From Pomacea canaliculata (lineage: Eukaryota; Mollusca; Gastropoda; Architaenioglossa; Ampullariidae): a DNA stretch of 64,000 nucleotides. Positions 50,501 to 63,080 of this stretch are shown piece after piece (the stretch's first letter is position 1; each line of letters begins with the position of its first letter). Location: the NCBI RefSeq assembly GCF_003073045.1, contig NC_037593.1, forward strand, positions 8,609,525 to 8,673,524, given 5' to 3'. A model generated the notes under the pieces. The model was not told where the DNA came from. It worked only from the letters and a program-made list of their open reading frames with translations, and ran no database searches. The position numbers and the translations under genes were made by a program.

Positions 50501-52603
50501 TGTTATCAAGAATCCATCAGAACCCAAGCACGCTTTTATGGTGTTGAAAGCATATATCTCCGGGTTCGTTGTTATGGTGTCTGTTCGGAGTCTTAATGTC
50601 TCCTGGACAGCCGATGATCAGTGGGGAAGTGAATGATAGAGGAGTGAGGCAGAAAAAAAAAAACAGTGGTCGAGGGAACGATTGGAGCAACATAAAGTAC
50701 ACACGACTGAACGAATAATAAATATGACATTTATCAATGGCTAGAGATCTCTCTCTAAGAGAGAAAAAAAGAGAGAAAGAACTTGCTGTGTCTTCTTCGT
50801 CTTCTTGCCTTTCTGCGTGAAGGTTTGAAGCCCGAGTAGTTCCTTTGTTGTGTCCGTGCCGACCGTCTTTCCCTTCCATAAAAAGACATGAAAAGTTTAG
50901 GGGTCGTTCGTTTTCTTCATCGGGTCAAAGCGTTGGAAATTCCTTATCCCAGGCGCTTTCTTCTGCTTCAACAATGAGAGCATTCAAGTCACATTCTTCC
51001 GACGAGAGTTCCCATAACCATAAAGTGAGATCTCTTTCTTTCTCTCATCTCCTCTCTCTCGCTCACGATTGTCTTCAAGTTTTAGCAATTCATTCACATA
51101 AACTGCTGTTCCATAAAATTATACTTTTCCACTGGAGAGAGGTGTGCTTCGACTCATTCTTCTTTTGCCTGCTACCCCCTTGTGGGCCATAGGTCGCTCA
51201 CAAATGTTCTCTATTCATCTTTTACTTTTTTCTCATGTTCCAGGTGTAACCTATCTTTTTCATGTCTGTTTGTAGGTTGCAACACCAGGTGTTCCTTGGT
51301 CTTCCTTCTTACTACTACTAATAAGCAACAGTAGTAGTCCTGATTATTACGATGACACATTCTCTCTCTCTCTCTCAACTAGGGCGATGTACTTTGTCTA
51401 AAGCTCGAAGAAAAAGTTCAAGAGATAAAATTTCTAATGCACCAAATTTATTAGACAGATTATATACAATTACGGGTTCATAAACTTATTCGTGGTCGTT
51501 ATTACATTGCAGTTTAAAGACAACATCAAATATACATCCACATCTTAAAAATGTAAAACAACAATAATTATAAATGACCAAATACACTGCTGTATTTTTA
51601 TATAGAACATTATGTTACACCCAAACAAGAGTTCTCTCACTACCGGTCATGCGATGTATTTTTTTAAAAGAAAATTATGCAATGCTGATTTCACTTTAAC
51701 ATACAATACATACATCTCCATCCATTATCGATAAATAAGAACCAAAATAAGTAAAATTACAGTAAATCTAACGAACACACACACATACACAGATTGCATC
51801 AGGACTCAAGGTACATCAACTTTTAAAAATATTTTTATAAAAAAATAGGCCAATATTATAATCACTACTCTGTACCCTAACATTTTTAGTGTTTCGTTCA
51901 TGTTTAAATTGTGGAATTTCGTTGTTATTGTTTCCTCTCTCCCGTACGCTGTTTGCTTATCATATTATTAATAAGTAATTGTCATTCCGTGTACAGTGTT
52001 TTTCTTTCTTTCTTTCTCTGTTGCACTGCGCTGTCTGTGTGAAACCTGTTATAACAAAGTCACTTTGTGGAGATAACTGAGTACTATACACTCAGCCAAG
52101 CTATTCTCTCCTAAAGATCAGAGAGTGAGGAGAATAATTATGCACAGTTCGCACACGCGTGCTAGCGAAAGTCTCCTGCATGAGCACTGAAGTGTTGTCA
52201 TCATGACCCTTGACCTGAGCGGGCTGTGGTGTGTAAAAATGGTATTGCTATCATTAAGCCATAATCATGAGCATATAAGGGTAGGTATAAACGGATGCTA
52301 TCTCGTAAGTCCCTAATATAAGTAGGCAGTGGAGGGTGTGTGTGTTGCTATTATTAGGTCGTGACATCAGCGGGAAGGGTGGGTACACTGTGTCAAGTCC
52401 CGTCTCGTCATCTTAGTTCTCACCTACTCTCTTCCGATTCCGTGTTTTTAAATACAGAAAAATGCTGCCATTCCACAATTTCTTTTATCAGAAAGATGAC
52501 ACGATAAGACATTCTTCTAATCATCCCAAATGAACGAAGCAATGCTAAGAAACACGACTACTTGCTTTGTATCAGCCCACATACATGGCACACAACTTTG
52601 GTT
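47526..52603. other. gene-poor intergenic region
   Basis: Apart from the MITE at 48246-48586, no gene is supported. It holds short CA/GT, CT and ATA microsatellites, an alternating GC run (about 49930-49951, GCGCGGGCGCGCGCG), and two GC-rich islands (about 49990-50150 and 50340-50420) without open frames that fit a family. A minus-strand AATAAA (TTTATT on plus at 51447-51452) could end the EMI-collagen transcript. Confidence 0.6.
48246..48586. mobile_element. hAT-type MITE, 341 bp, with internally duplicated 3' end
   Basis: The left end CAGGGTTGTCCATGGGA and the inverted right end (CAGTGTTGTCCATAGGA) match at 15 of 17 positions. The outer ends are flanked by identical TATATTCC (48238-48245 and 48587-48594), an 8-bp target duplication of hAT type. 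The right-end module (CCATCCCA, GGGACGTTTCCCATGGGATT, then TCCTATGGACAACACTG) occurs twice, ending at 48368 and 48586. About 150 bp of unrelated AT-rich sequence separates the copies. It is rich in TCCCATGGGA palindromes. No transposase frame. Confidence 0.85.
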
Positions 52604-55600
52604 TCAGTTTCGAATCAGGAGCAACAACAACACAGTGTGTCCAAACACCAGGACCTTGCTGGGCAGCTTATCCTTCCTGCCCCAAGACCGAGTTCTGCCC
52701 AACTCCATGGCGAGTTCCTTCTCGATGTCCCGCCTCACCTCTTCCAGATCCGCGCGAGAGTTGGGGTCTGCGTCAGCAGTGCTTCTCCACCCTTTCGTCA
52801 AGTCGATCGTCTTAATCATCTTCGACTCCCGATGGCCCGCTTCTTCTCCAAAAGGCACCGTCATGGAGGCCATTGTCGACCATGTGGGCATCTCGCTCTG
52901 CGGATGCTCCTCGCCGTCTGCAGTCAGAAGAGAGATCTTGGTCAAGAGATCCCTGAGCTCGTTTCTCGCCAGGCGGCAGAAACCCTTTTTGGTGAGCAGG
53001 TCGCGGGTGACGTTGAGACCCGGAAACAGTTGCCGCAGGACGGCGGCGGGGATGGGGGGAGGGGGTGGGGGTCTCGGCGGGGTCATGCAGCTGCAGGCGC
53101 GGGTAGCACCCTCCTCTGTGATGTCACCGGAGGGCAGCTTTCGGTAGGCCTGCACCTCTTCCTGGACCGGAGGATGCCCGCCTGCAGTGCGGTCCACGGG
53201 AACAGGAGGACTCATGGCGATGGCCCCTTCCTTCACACCTTGCGTGGCATTGGGACTGTTTTTGGACGCTTCTGAAATATTTGGGGCAGGCAAACGTTTA
53301 CAGACTCAAAAAATCCCACCCCAAAGCACCCCCAAATGGTCCCAGCACGCTATTATACCGCAGAGAAAATTAATATCCCATGGAAATTACAATGCAGGAA
53401 AAATGCCCTCTGGAGAACGTAGGCGCCGAGTACAATCTACTTCCGACCTGCAACATTTGGCTTTTTTAAAAAAAGTGCACGGCGATCGCCTTTTTATCCT
53501 AGAGCACTTGAGTTTGGAACACTTGACTTTCAAAAACGTTTAAGATAACCACTATTCTTAAACTAGTCGACTTCAGGGCAGTGTATTTAAAAAATGTTTG
53601 AGACGATCAACTTTGAACCATCATTGTACAGTTTTCTTAAAACTGACAATACTGAGACAAATAGGTAAATCAGACCCTTTTTTCCAAGACAAGACGTCCT
53701 AAGGTAGCACAATGAGGAAATCAAAAAAACGACATACGCTGCTTCATTTTTTTCTTTTGGTAACCTAACTGCTGTAATTTGATTTCAAGAAGTTAAAAAA
53801 ACAATGCTTTGAATACGGGTCAAACATCAGGAAAGAAATTTCCCTGTATACCAATGTAAGCTGGCTTGTAAGCGCAGTGAGGGGTCGTAGTGGGGAGAAG
53901 CTACGGGAGATAATCTATGCACAGCGTCGTAACCAATCTCATGGTGTGCCGTTAACTCAAGCGCTCATGTGCGCTAACTTCCCATGCAAGATTATGTCAT
54001 AACCGGTGCAAAAAACCGTTAATGCTGTAGAGATCTTGGTGAACAACTCACTCCAGGACATATTCTTGATTCTCTAAAGCAGCGAGGGGGGCAGTGGGAG
54101 GGGAGTGGGTAAGAGGTTGGGTGTTTCTCAGGCTCGCACCATCAGAGTGAGGAATGAGACCCAGCACGGTGGCTTGGGTGTTCCACAAGGACACTATAGC
54201 TATTCCAACAAGGTGCAGGTTTGGACCATCGCAAAATACAGCCTCGTTCCTACACCTGGATGTGACCTGATCGGGGGTTAGGACGGACTGGTGGGCGGGG
54301 TGGGGAAGGTGAAGTGCTGCGTGCACAGCCTCGCATCGCTAGTTCCACGGTTTGTGGCAGGACTGACCATGCATCTTCGAGCAAACTGTGAGCGCTTCTG
54401 CGGTGCTGCGTTGTCGCATGATGTGACGTGTCGTGCAGAGCAGTGCAGCGCCGCACCGTGGAAAGCGCATGCTGTCACACCTTGAGCTGCTGGGATTCAT
54501 GCCTCTGGCAGGACAGGTGAACCAGACAGGCCCGTTTCTGTGCAAGGCAAAGCAAAAGCAAGAGCCACATGCAGTAGACAGACTCGGATGACAGGGCAAG
54601 AACACGGTCTTTACATGCAATGTGTGTTGGCATGACAATGGCTTACATGACAGGACAAGAATACAGTCTTCACGTGCAGTGTGTTGGTATGAATGCTGGC
54701 AATGACTCAAATGACAGGACAGGAGAAAGGTCTTTACATGCAGTGTGTGTGTGTGAAGGAGGAAGGAAGAATGCTAACTGGCAATGTCAAAGCATTTATC
54801 CAAATTCTACATTTTTATCATCACTTCAGATTTTTCCAAATTTGTTTAAATAAATTAATTACAGTTTATCTTTGCCATGTGCTAAACATTACTTATAAAC
54901 TGAACTATTTTCAGACTCTTTCGCTCATTCAGTCAACCCTTTCCTTCCGCAGCCATCTCTTCCTGATCTTTGTGATACACTTGAGCCAGTCTAATCATGA
55001 AGGATGAAACACGTGCGTGGGAATGCGTGGCGGCGAAGGTGTGGTCATGTGCAGAATGCATGCTCTGTGTGTGTGCGTGCGCATTTTGACATCATGCACG
55101 TGTGCTCGCCCTGTCACCCCTCGCCCCATCACGCATCCCGTGATGCAGTGGGACCACCAGGCTACAGATACTTTGTCGCAGACCCGCCATTTGTTGGCGT
55201 GAGTGAAATATATGGGAGAATTCACAGAAAGGTCTCCTACACATCGTGCTTATGCTCGTATCTCCACTCACATCTGTCCATAGAGCTAGTCTACTATATG
55301 AAATTTATGGGAACTTTTTCTGTATGAAGGAGATTGAAAAAAAAAAGCACTCAAGCACGAAAGTCTTTGATGGGGACAGAAAATTGGTCAATGCGTTCCT
55401 CCGGTATGGACAAAATGTTTGTTAATGTACTTGACAAATGTGTCACCAGTGACTTTTTTCTGCCCATGAAGAGCAATAAGCTTGACTGTACTTTGAAATA
55501 CTAACCTGACAGTCTGAGAAATATTTCCTCCAGCAGGATAACACGCTTTTGAAGAATATCAAACTGGTCAGCAAGTTTTAAAGACGCGTTCAGGACATTC

Positions 55601-55653
55601 TGCAAGGAGTTCAGTTCTGTTTCTAAAACCTGGACACAAAAATCATCATCATC

Positions 55654-55690
<37 letters not shown>

Positions 55691-58478
55691 CAATCATCAT
55701 CATCGCCAGCGGATTTTTTGTGAATTTTCATGAATATTTCTGATTTCTTTTCACGTCTTCTACCTTTGAGCATTTATGTAAATTGGTAATTTTCTCCTTA
55801 TGAATCTCAGACAGTATGGGTGGTCTGAAACACTTCTCTAATCTAAACGTTAACCATAACAATATACACCAATTGAAAACATTCATTAGTCTTAAAACTA
55901 AATGTACAACTGACTGTAAGTCATAATGCCAGAAGCTAAAGCACCTTTAAAACTAAATATACAAATTTATTTATAAATCGATGAAATAAGCAAAATACAT
56001 GTACATATCTATTTTCAATCAGTACGAAACCTAAATATACATACATATCTGTATACGATTTAAAGATGAATCATGACTAATAACCTGAAAGCAGTATTCA
56101 CGGCAGTGGAATGCAAAACAATAATGCTAAACTGACTACCAACCTCTAAGCAATATCCATGCTAACCGAGTGTGAAGCAATACCTAGCTCAATACCAACC
56201 TGGACGCGGGACTCCAGTAGGGTGACTCGCGAACTGTGTTCTGGAAAACAAACCCAGCATCTGGTTGAGAAACAAATTTCTTACAAGCGACAGCATGATT
56301 TCCATCCTACGAATGTCAAACATTTTGACTGGCATATAGATATAAGGATTCCTCCCACCCTACTCCCTTAAATACATTATTACACGCAGGTATCTCAGCT
56401 ACACCGGACTACTACGTTGTTGTTTAAATGCCTTTTTTTTAAAAAAATCATGGCAAGGGAAAGAAAATGCTGAAACATACTGTTCCATTAAAAAATGCCG
56501 AGAGACTGCAGCTAAGGCAACGTATATCCTGCCAGGGTATATTTTCCCGACAAAGTCAGATAACATAAACCAGAAAAGTCAGTTCATCAGACCACGCAGT
56601 ACACATCATATCGTGGGCTTTAATAAGGCTTGATGCTTGCAGGTTCCCGTTTTCAAACAATCAGCATGACAAAATCACGATATATTATACAAGGTCAAGA
56701 CCCGGGGTATTTCAGTCAGACGGGGACAGCAAGATGTGATGGACTGACAGACAGTGTGGACAGACGATAGTGTCGGATGGGGACAAGGTAGTTAGACCAC
56801 AGTATCAGATGGGGACAGTGTGGTTAGATTCCATTGTCAATGATGGGAATGTCATCGTGTCAGATGGGGACGGTTAGGTTTTGTCCCACCAAGACCTGCC
56901 AGGCCCACGAGATGATGTGCACGTGCACGTAATAGGCGTGCTTATGATGACGTCACCACATGATCAGACGACAGGCACCTTTTTCTTTGTAGTCGTCGGT
57001 CGGGCTCGGTTTTCCTCGTGGACCTTTCTTCCCTCTATCCCCTGGAGTTCCGGGTTCACATGGTTCGCCGGGTTCCCCTTTGGGACCAGGCGGCCCCTGC
57101 AAACCCGGCTGGCCTGCAAGTGCAGCCTGCTTGTATGGAGATGGTCCCTGACTGAACGGGCTTTCTCCGGGTGGTCCCTTTTGCCCGGGGACACCTGGTG
57201 GTCCCTGTTCACCTTTGTCCCCCTTTTCTCCTTTCGGACCTGCAGGGCATTTACAACCGGAGGCACCTTGTGATGAGGGGTGGTATGCTGAGCGCTGAGA
57301 AGAGCTGAAGTGCTATACGGGCAAGAAAGAAGTAATTCAGCCAGACTGACTCAGAAAAATTTACTTGACAAGATTTGATGCTAAAATTGTATCTTAGATA
57401 AACGTAGACCCTCTGCACATATTCTGGGAAGTATTGCAACGACTGACAAATATAGTTTTTGATAGAAAAACAATTTTGATCGCAATAAGTGCTCTACCCC
57501 ACAAGTACAAGTTGTCTACGTAACCGTTTTTGCCCACAGAAACTAGCCTTTCACATACATGTAAGTTTGCTTACTCTCTGCCCGCAACAAAAAGGTCTTT
57601 GTCTCAGTGGGGACATGTCTCACCTTCTTGATTGCCAGTTCGGCGTGGGACAGCCTGGACAAGATGTCACTCAACACTGTACAGTTGAAACACTCTGTAT
57701 AAAAAGAAGCACATCAAACTATTTTAAGTCTACTTTTCTTTGCACCTCTCACAAAACCTGGAACATTCTCTCAGTTGCGTCATCGACGTCTCCACCACTT
57801 CTGTTATCAAGATACTATTACAAAGACGAAAAACAATTAACATCTTTCTAAGAGTGCGTTCGACCACTACCCCATCTCTCCACCCCCGTTTTTCTTACAT
57901 GATAATATCGCTCCAAAGTGATAAAGCAAATAAGCACTTGTCATATCAAGATAAGATATTGTTACCAAGCAGCAAACAGTGAACATTTGTTAAGTGAATG
58001 TTTCCCCTCTCCCTTCGTCTTCCACACAAGAACCAAACAGTTAACCTTTTCTATTCTCACAACCTATTTCGTCTCAAAGTAGTAGAACAGTTCACGACTG
58101 GGATAGAATTCTTATTTATCTTATTTGTATTGCATTTTCTTTCATTGCAATAATATATTCTGAAAATATTTATAATCGTAAAATACTTTTACTTATTCAA
58201 AATAATGAAGCTATCAAATTTAATGTATCTTTCTTTCCTGCAACTATGTCCAGAAAATGACATTTTTACATTGCATTTTATGTCTTTTCAATAAAAACAA
58301 AATCGCTGCCGGCTCTGTATGTGTTAAATTTTCTCAGAGATATGTGCTTTACATTAGGTTAATGATGATATGTTCAAAATACTTACCTTCATCACAGTTT
58401 GCACCTTGAAATCCAGGGCAGCAAGTCCACTGAACTTCTTTTTTCCAGCGGTAAACCCTTTTCTTGAGATGGATGGCT
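52604..58478 (-). CDS. EMI-domain/collagen protein (EMID1/COL26A1-like), 3' part
   Basis: Secreted matrix protein type: EMI domain, then coiled coil and short collagen triple helix. Exons read in gene order with matching phases: 58387-58478, 57624-57694, 56979-57294, 56200-56240, 55506-55629, 52604-53271 (stop). The first gives the end of an EMI domain ([21 protein letters not shown], including the diagnostic W-x-C-C-P-G). Exon two ([20 protein letters not shown]) is a Cys-rich linker. Exon three carries Gly-x-y repeats in two blocks. Exons four and five form a heptad coiled coil ([27 protein letters not shown]). The last exon codes about 221 residues with a [11 protein letters not shown] run and a hydrophobic tail ([14 protein letters not shown]). 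The start, signal peptide and N-terminal half of the EMI domain were not found between 58479 and 64000. Family placement rests on domain order. Confidence 0.85.
53272..55505 (-). other. last intron of the EMI-collagen gene
   Basis: A 2.2-kb intron holding the minisatellite at 54590-54760 and no coding signal. Open frames on both strands near 54050-54710 are compositional. Confidence 0.7.
54590..54760 (+). repeat. minisatellite, about 60-bp unit, three imperfect copies
   Basis: GACAGGGCAAGAACACGGTC (54590), GACAGGACAAGAATACAGTC (54649) and GACAGGACAGGAGAAAGGTC (54713) each continue into TTTACATGCAATGTGTG-like sequence. Spacing is 59 and 64 bp. Confidence 0.85.
55641..55702 (+). repeat. ATCA/ATC microsatellite
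   Basis: ATC repeats, then about eight ATCA units (AATCAATCAATCAATC), then ATC repeats. It sits just upstream of coiled-coil exon 55506-55629 on the gene strand, within 12 bp of its acceptor. Confidence 0.9.
56979..57294 (-). other. collagen exon with an interrupted Gly-x-y helix and a Gly-to-Cys triplet
   Basis: 105 codons. They begin [16 protein letters not shown] and then the first block ([20 protein letters not shown]). A non-collagenous break ([15 protein letters not shown]) precedes the second block ([18 protein letters not shown]). In the second block one triplet reads C-E-P where G-x-y is expected; the codon is TGT (57058-57060 on plus), one base from GGT. The helix ends [15 protein letters not shown]. 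Reading past the donor (AAAAAG, GTGCCT) meets a stop within a few codons, so the donor is used if exon 4 is real. Confidence 0.82.
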
Positions 58479-58862
58479 CTGCAACATTAGATCGCATCCA
58501 TATTGCACAGGTAAAACACCCGTATGTCAACTAACGTTTTCTCAGGGATTAAATACGATGCATTAGCCCAAGGACAAAACAAAAAGGAGATAAAATGTGA
58601 TGAAAATTCGGAGACCTGAACATTTCCCCAGTCATATTCCTCCCAAGCCACAAAAATGTTCCTTCTTGCGTGACTTCTCTTTACGCTAATAAGCTGACTC
58701 CCCCGTCCTTCGTCCTATTCCCCCGTAAAAAAGAGGGGTTTTTTCCTCTTGAGAAGCTACTTTCTACAGTGAGCACAGTAGTAAACAGTTGTAAAACTCA
58801 CTGTCCGTTGCTCCAGTCGACCTGAGGCTGAAGGCAGGTCACCAGTCTCGTATGCATGCGAG

Positions 58863-58976
58863 GACACCACTTTCTGCAAGACACAAGATAGAACACTACT
58901 TTCTGCACGAGACAACAAAACACCACTTTCTGCAATAAGACACAAGGCAGAACACCACTTTCTCTATGAGACAAGT
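58863..58976 (+). repeat. minisatellite, about 29-bp unit, four copies
   Basis: Four imperfect copies of ACACCACTTTCTGCAAGACACAAG-type sequence start near 58864, 58893, 58920 and 58951, in the intron upstream of the EMI exon. Confidence 0.8.
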
Positions 58977-61348
58977 TAGAATGTGCACTTATATCCTTAT
59001 ATTGTAAAGCCATAACTGAGGAGGAGACGCTGGACCATATGTTTAGGTGTTTGTGTAAGCACGTGACCTCTTTCTGGGCATCATGATGTTTGTAAAAGTA
59101 AGAGGGGTATTCACCCAGTACTAAGGAAATAGTGTCTTGCACAGAGATTTACTCAATAGAAAAAAATGAGTTAGAACCCCAGTAGTTCTTTAAAAGTCAC
59201 CCAGAACCGTTAAGTGCCCATCCTGGTTTCTCTTGGCCATAACTTCTGGTGCGATCTTCTTGGGTTGGGTATGTCAGAATATGATTTTTCTAACAGACAT
59301 TTCTCACACTTTTTTTTCTCTCTCCTCTGTCTCACTCAGAAATACACAGACACACAAAAACATAAAAATTATTCTAACAAAACAGCCTTTGTTCTGGGGT
59401 TTTTTCTCTTAACATTCTTTCTCTTTCATAATAAGACAGATTAGAAGTATGTTTCCACTAAGAACAGAATAGAAAAAGAAAAAAAAACCCCGAGAATTTA
59501 TGGAGTACTCAATAACTAGGTGTTGGCCTCTTTGGCATCTTTTGTTTTGAAATTGGAGCAGATCAGGAAACTACGACAAGGGCACATTGTGCAGACAATG
59601 GCGGCTTCTTGACAGACAGGGTGCGGCACACGATGTGACAAGAAAACCAGGCTGACAGCTTGACATCTTTTCACTGGTGCTCAGAAAACTGTGACACCGA
59701 CATCTGAATACAATTCATGTGAACAGTGAACGTCACTGAATATAGTGAATAATCTAATCTCACATTGTGCTACCACTACAATCGAACTTGTCCTCACCTT
59801 AGTCGTCAGTACACGCGCTCTAGAAAACTGTTCCCTCAGCTAAAAAAACTCCATTCCCCTTCCTCCATTTTTACAAAAGTGATGTCTCCATTGACTTTAG
59901 CAGGTTTTTCTTCCATTTCTGTGTCAGGTTTCGGTCAGCTAGCATGTAGGAGCTGCTATTTTCAAGCTCGCAGTAATACGCCACTTGCCGCTGGCATCGT
60001 TCGCCTGCATTACAGGAAGTGACCACTTCTGCGTCTCTCAGCCAGAAGAGCGCCTCTAACTCATTTCCACTTTCTCAGCGACTTCCTACGTGACCTTTCA
60101 CAAGTGATCGAGAGTTCGCATGTAAGCTTGTACAGTGAGGGGAGAGATCGGACAGGACCTTTATACCAAACGAAAATCCTCCAAAAGACTGAAATTTTAA
60201 AAAAATTTAAATAATAAATAAATAAAGACGAACCTCGAAGGTTGCACTCCACAAACTGCTTTCTTGTTCTGTTTTATAATGAGTTAAGACACACACTAAT
60301 CATTAATAAATGATTAAATAAATTGTGACTCGTGTGCTCCAGGTAAAGATAATCTGTATGATTAAGTCTCTGAAAGCATTTACATAGATAATATTTTTCA
60401 TTTCTTTAAATGTCGCCTGGGATACCCTTCTCTGCGTCTTATGCTGAGCTCAGTATACTGGTACTCAGTATAATGGTAGTTAAGGGAAACTACAAGTAAT
60501 TTTGATTCTAGATATATATTTTAATGACTATAATGAGAATTCTCCTTTCTCATCCCTGTCTGCAGTGTAGGCATCCTTGACCCACCCGCTGCGCCGTTAT
60601 GACAGTTGGCACCCGAAAAAAGAAGCCAGGTCGGAGCGCGGACTCCTCCCCTCACTTGCACGTGCGCCTTACAAAGCCGTCGGCAATGACTAACCCCCGG
60701 GTCGTCTGGCCTTTTCAAAGGGACCTTTGACCCCTGGAGAGGCAAAGTGAGGCGATGAGACGCCAGAATTCTTTTCATATGAAGTCCTGTGCGGCGCCGG
60801 TGAGAGGTCGGCGCGTTATGAACTAGGGCCCTCAATGCGCGATAGTCGGGTATGACAGGGACAGATGTAACGGGTAGAAGCTCCCCTACCTACCCACCCA
60901 CCAACACCTCCCTCATGCGCGTGCAGTGTGTCACGTTCATGCCTGCCACGTTCTGCCATAGCTTCTGATTTATGACAAAGTTTTTTCCGTGTTCGTGAGT
61001 CCAAACCCGTCTTGTGGCATTTCCGATCCTTCACAATTTTTTTTTTCTCTCCCGATATCTCCTTCCCGTTTAGTTCAGTGCATTTAAATGCTTTTTTTTT
61101 TTCAAACCAGAGACGCACAGCTGTACAATATTTTTCTTCGGTCAGCAATTTATTTTTATACGAACATTATGAGTACCTTGGCCATATATGGTGACATGTT
61201 AGACATGTTTCCGATTAAGAAATCCCTTTTTAAAGGTCAGATTGGTGCAATTTGTTATATTAGGGTCAAGTTCAGTGCAAGATACTTTGTCTCAAATGTG
61301 AGTGAATATCCCTCTTCCGTTCTTGACATACACGCGTTATAACATCCC

Positions 61349-61411
61349 CATGCACGCACAGACAAACATCCTCATGTACGCACAGACATCATGTACGCAG
61401 AGACAAACATC
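61349..61411 (+). repeat. short tandem repeat of CATGTACGCACAGACAAACATC
   Basis: Three imperfect copies starting at 61349, 61373 and 61389; the middle one is shortened. Confidence 0.75.
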
Positions 61412-63080
61412 ACGTATAGAAAATGTCAACAACACAAACGTCAAGCTTGTACATTGCCTTGTTGTCAAGGCCTTAGCCAATGGGAGAGTTGGGTCCATTT
61501 GTAATTATCCGTTTCTGTGTACAAAGAGACATTACGGAGTTTGACTTCACTGTGTGGTGCATATAATTATGGTCTTCCACGCCTCACAAGCCCATCCCTC
61601 TCCTTGCCCAGCCCGTCCTCCACTCCCCCATCCTTTCCCCACAAATCCCCATTCCCCACTGCGAAATCGCGTTCAGGTGTTAGTACTTTTCCCTCCTAAA
61701 ATCAACATCAACAATCTGTATGATGTCTATATGCGAGGATATCAGTAACAGAAGGTGAAAGGATAGGTTACTCTAGTGAGTTATTTGGGGAAAATAATGA
61801 AATTGCTTCAATCAGTCATCAGAAGAAAAAAAAACAAACTCGCCCTCCAATAGACCTTTAGACATGTCGGGATGCACGAAAGCTTCGAGTGTCCAATCCT
61901 TACGTATAAATATTTGCAGGCTCCAGTTCACCATGTAACATTTATGGGCACTTTTCTGTATGTAAAGAGAATCGAGCACCTATGTATCCCCCGCTGTAGT
62001 CACTCCTTAGTTTGAACCTTCCCTTCATCTCCCGCAGCCTCGCTCCATGCACGACCCGTCCATTGTATGTTTTTGCAATGCCCTTCCTATTCACGAAGTT
62101 ATTAAGGAGCAAACAATTCATCCCGTGAGAACGCCTTTATCATCTCCCCTGTGTTAGACATTCTTCTCAAGTCTTTTCTTCTCGATCTTCTCTTCCCCCC
62201 CCCACCCCCACCTCCCACGTGCTGAACCGAGACCACCTCGGAGTGCTCAGACCTGATGACCCCGCGACCCTGGGATCTGCCCGCCGACACTGTCGGTATC
62301 GTTCGGTCACGAGACGTTGGACCACGAAGTTCTCCGCTGTTAGTCTCGGCGAGCCTAAACAATGAATGTAACTAAACCGGAAGCTTTATACACACTTGCC
62401 TCGTTTTAGCAATTAACTGGAAAAAGAATCATCAGCCAGCAGTCCAGTAATACAAGTTTGTGGTCGGACAGTCGTGGCGCACTTCTGCTACCCGCCATCA
62501 GTCAAGCGGAGACAATCGATGGTCGCTGAAATTGGTTCGAGTCGGTTCCTTCTGTCCGGCATCCTTTTATTGAGTGGCACTGTCGTACAGGGTTTAACTT
62601 CGAGGACTCGGGTGGGACATGCGAGAAAGTCTCCGAGACTTAATATGCTTATTGCGGAAAAAGATCGTTTCACTACCTGCCCTCTATCCGCTGTTGTTTT
62701 TGCGTCGTCGTTGTATTTCTTAGTGCCAGAATTGTCTGTAGTAATGGTCGTACGGGTGGGTAACAGTTTCATCTTTATTTTGGTCGGTGGCATAATGATA
62801 GTTTGTTCCTACATCAAACAAAATCTGTAACCGCAGACACCCACAACGTCCCTACCCAAAGTGTCTAGTCAGCGAAAGATGAAAGGGACGCGGAGCCACG
62901 TCCTCATTTTCTTCCGCCCCTTCAATCTTCCCTAAAAGATGTAGGTATCTATTCAATACTGGATAGACAGAAAAGGGTGGAGGATGGATGGGATTGCAGT
63001 CGCGGGTACGTGCGAGTCTCGGAGCGCTGATCAGGCTTAGAAGACGAGTTCGCTAGCAACATTGGCCTCTCCCTGGAACA

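Larger units (their letters stand above)
58479..63080. other. expected 5' part of the EMI-collagen gene, no exon recognised
   Basis: The gene must continue here or beyond the right edge, because the EMI exon at 58387 starts with a split codon. I looked for a minus-strand exon with the EMI N-terminal cysteines and a donor of the right phase, and found none I could support. The stretch holds minisatellites (58863-58976, 61349-61411) and low-complexity runs. Confidence 0.5.

Noticed and set aside
52530..53275. Long plus-strand frames of 205 and 237 codons opposite the EMI-collagen last exon
   Set aside because: They are antisense shadows of a GC-rich exon. The minus frame joins the upstream exon in exact phase after a good acceptor, while the plus frames have no splice or family support.
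56952..56978. Stop codon soon after the collagen block (KGACRLIMW then stop) as the true end of the protein
   Set aside because: The GTGCCT donor before it leaves phase 1. This joins perfectly to the 41-bp and 124-bp coiled-coil exons and then to the last exon, so splicing is the better model. A short alternative isoform cannot be excluded.
59985..60040. Possible EMI N-terminal exon on the minus strand (SCNAGERCQRQVAYYC)
   Set aside because: The cysteine spacing does not fit the EMI pattern, and no donor of the required phase follows.
62474..62830. Plus-strand frame of 118 codons with hydrophobic stretches, and an opposing 101-codon frame
   Set aside because: No motif, no neighbouring exons and no homologous family recognised. 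Hydrophobicity alone is not enough in T-rich DNA.
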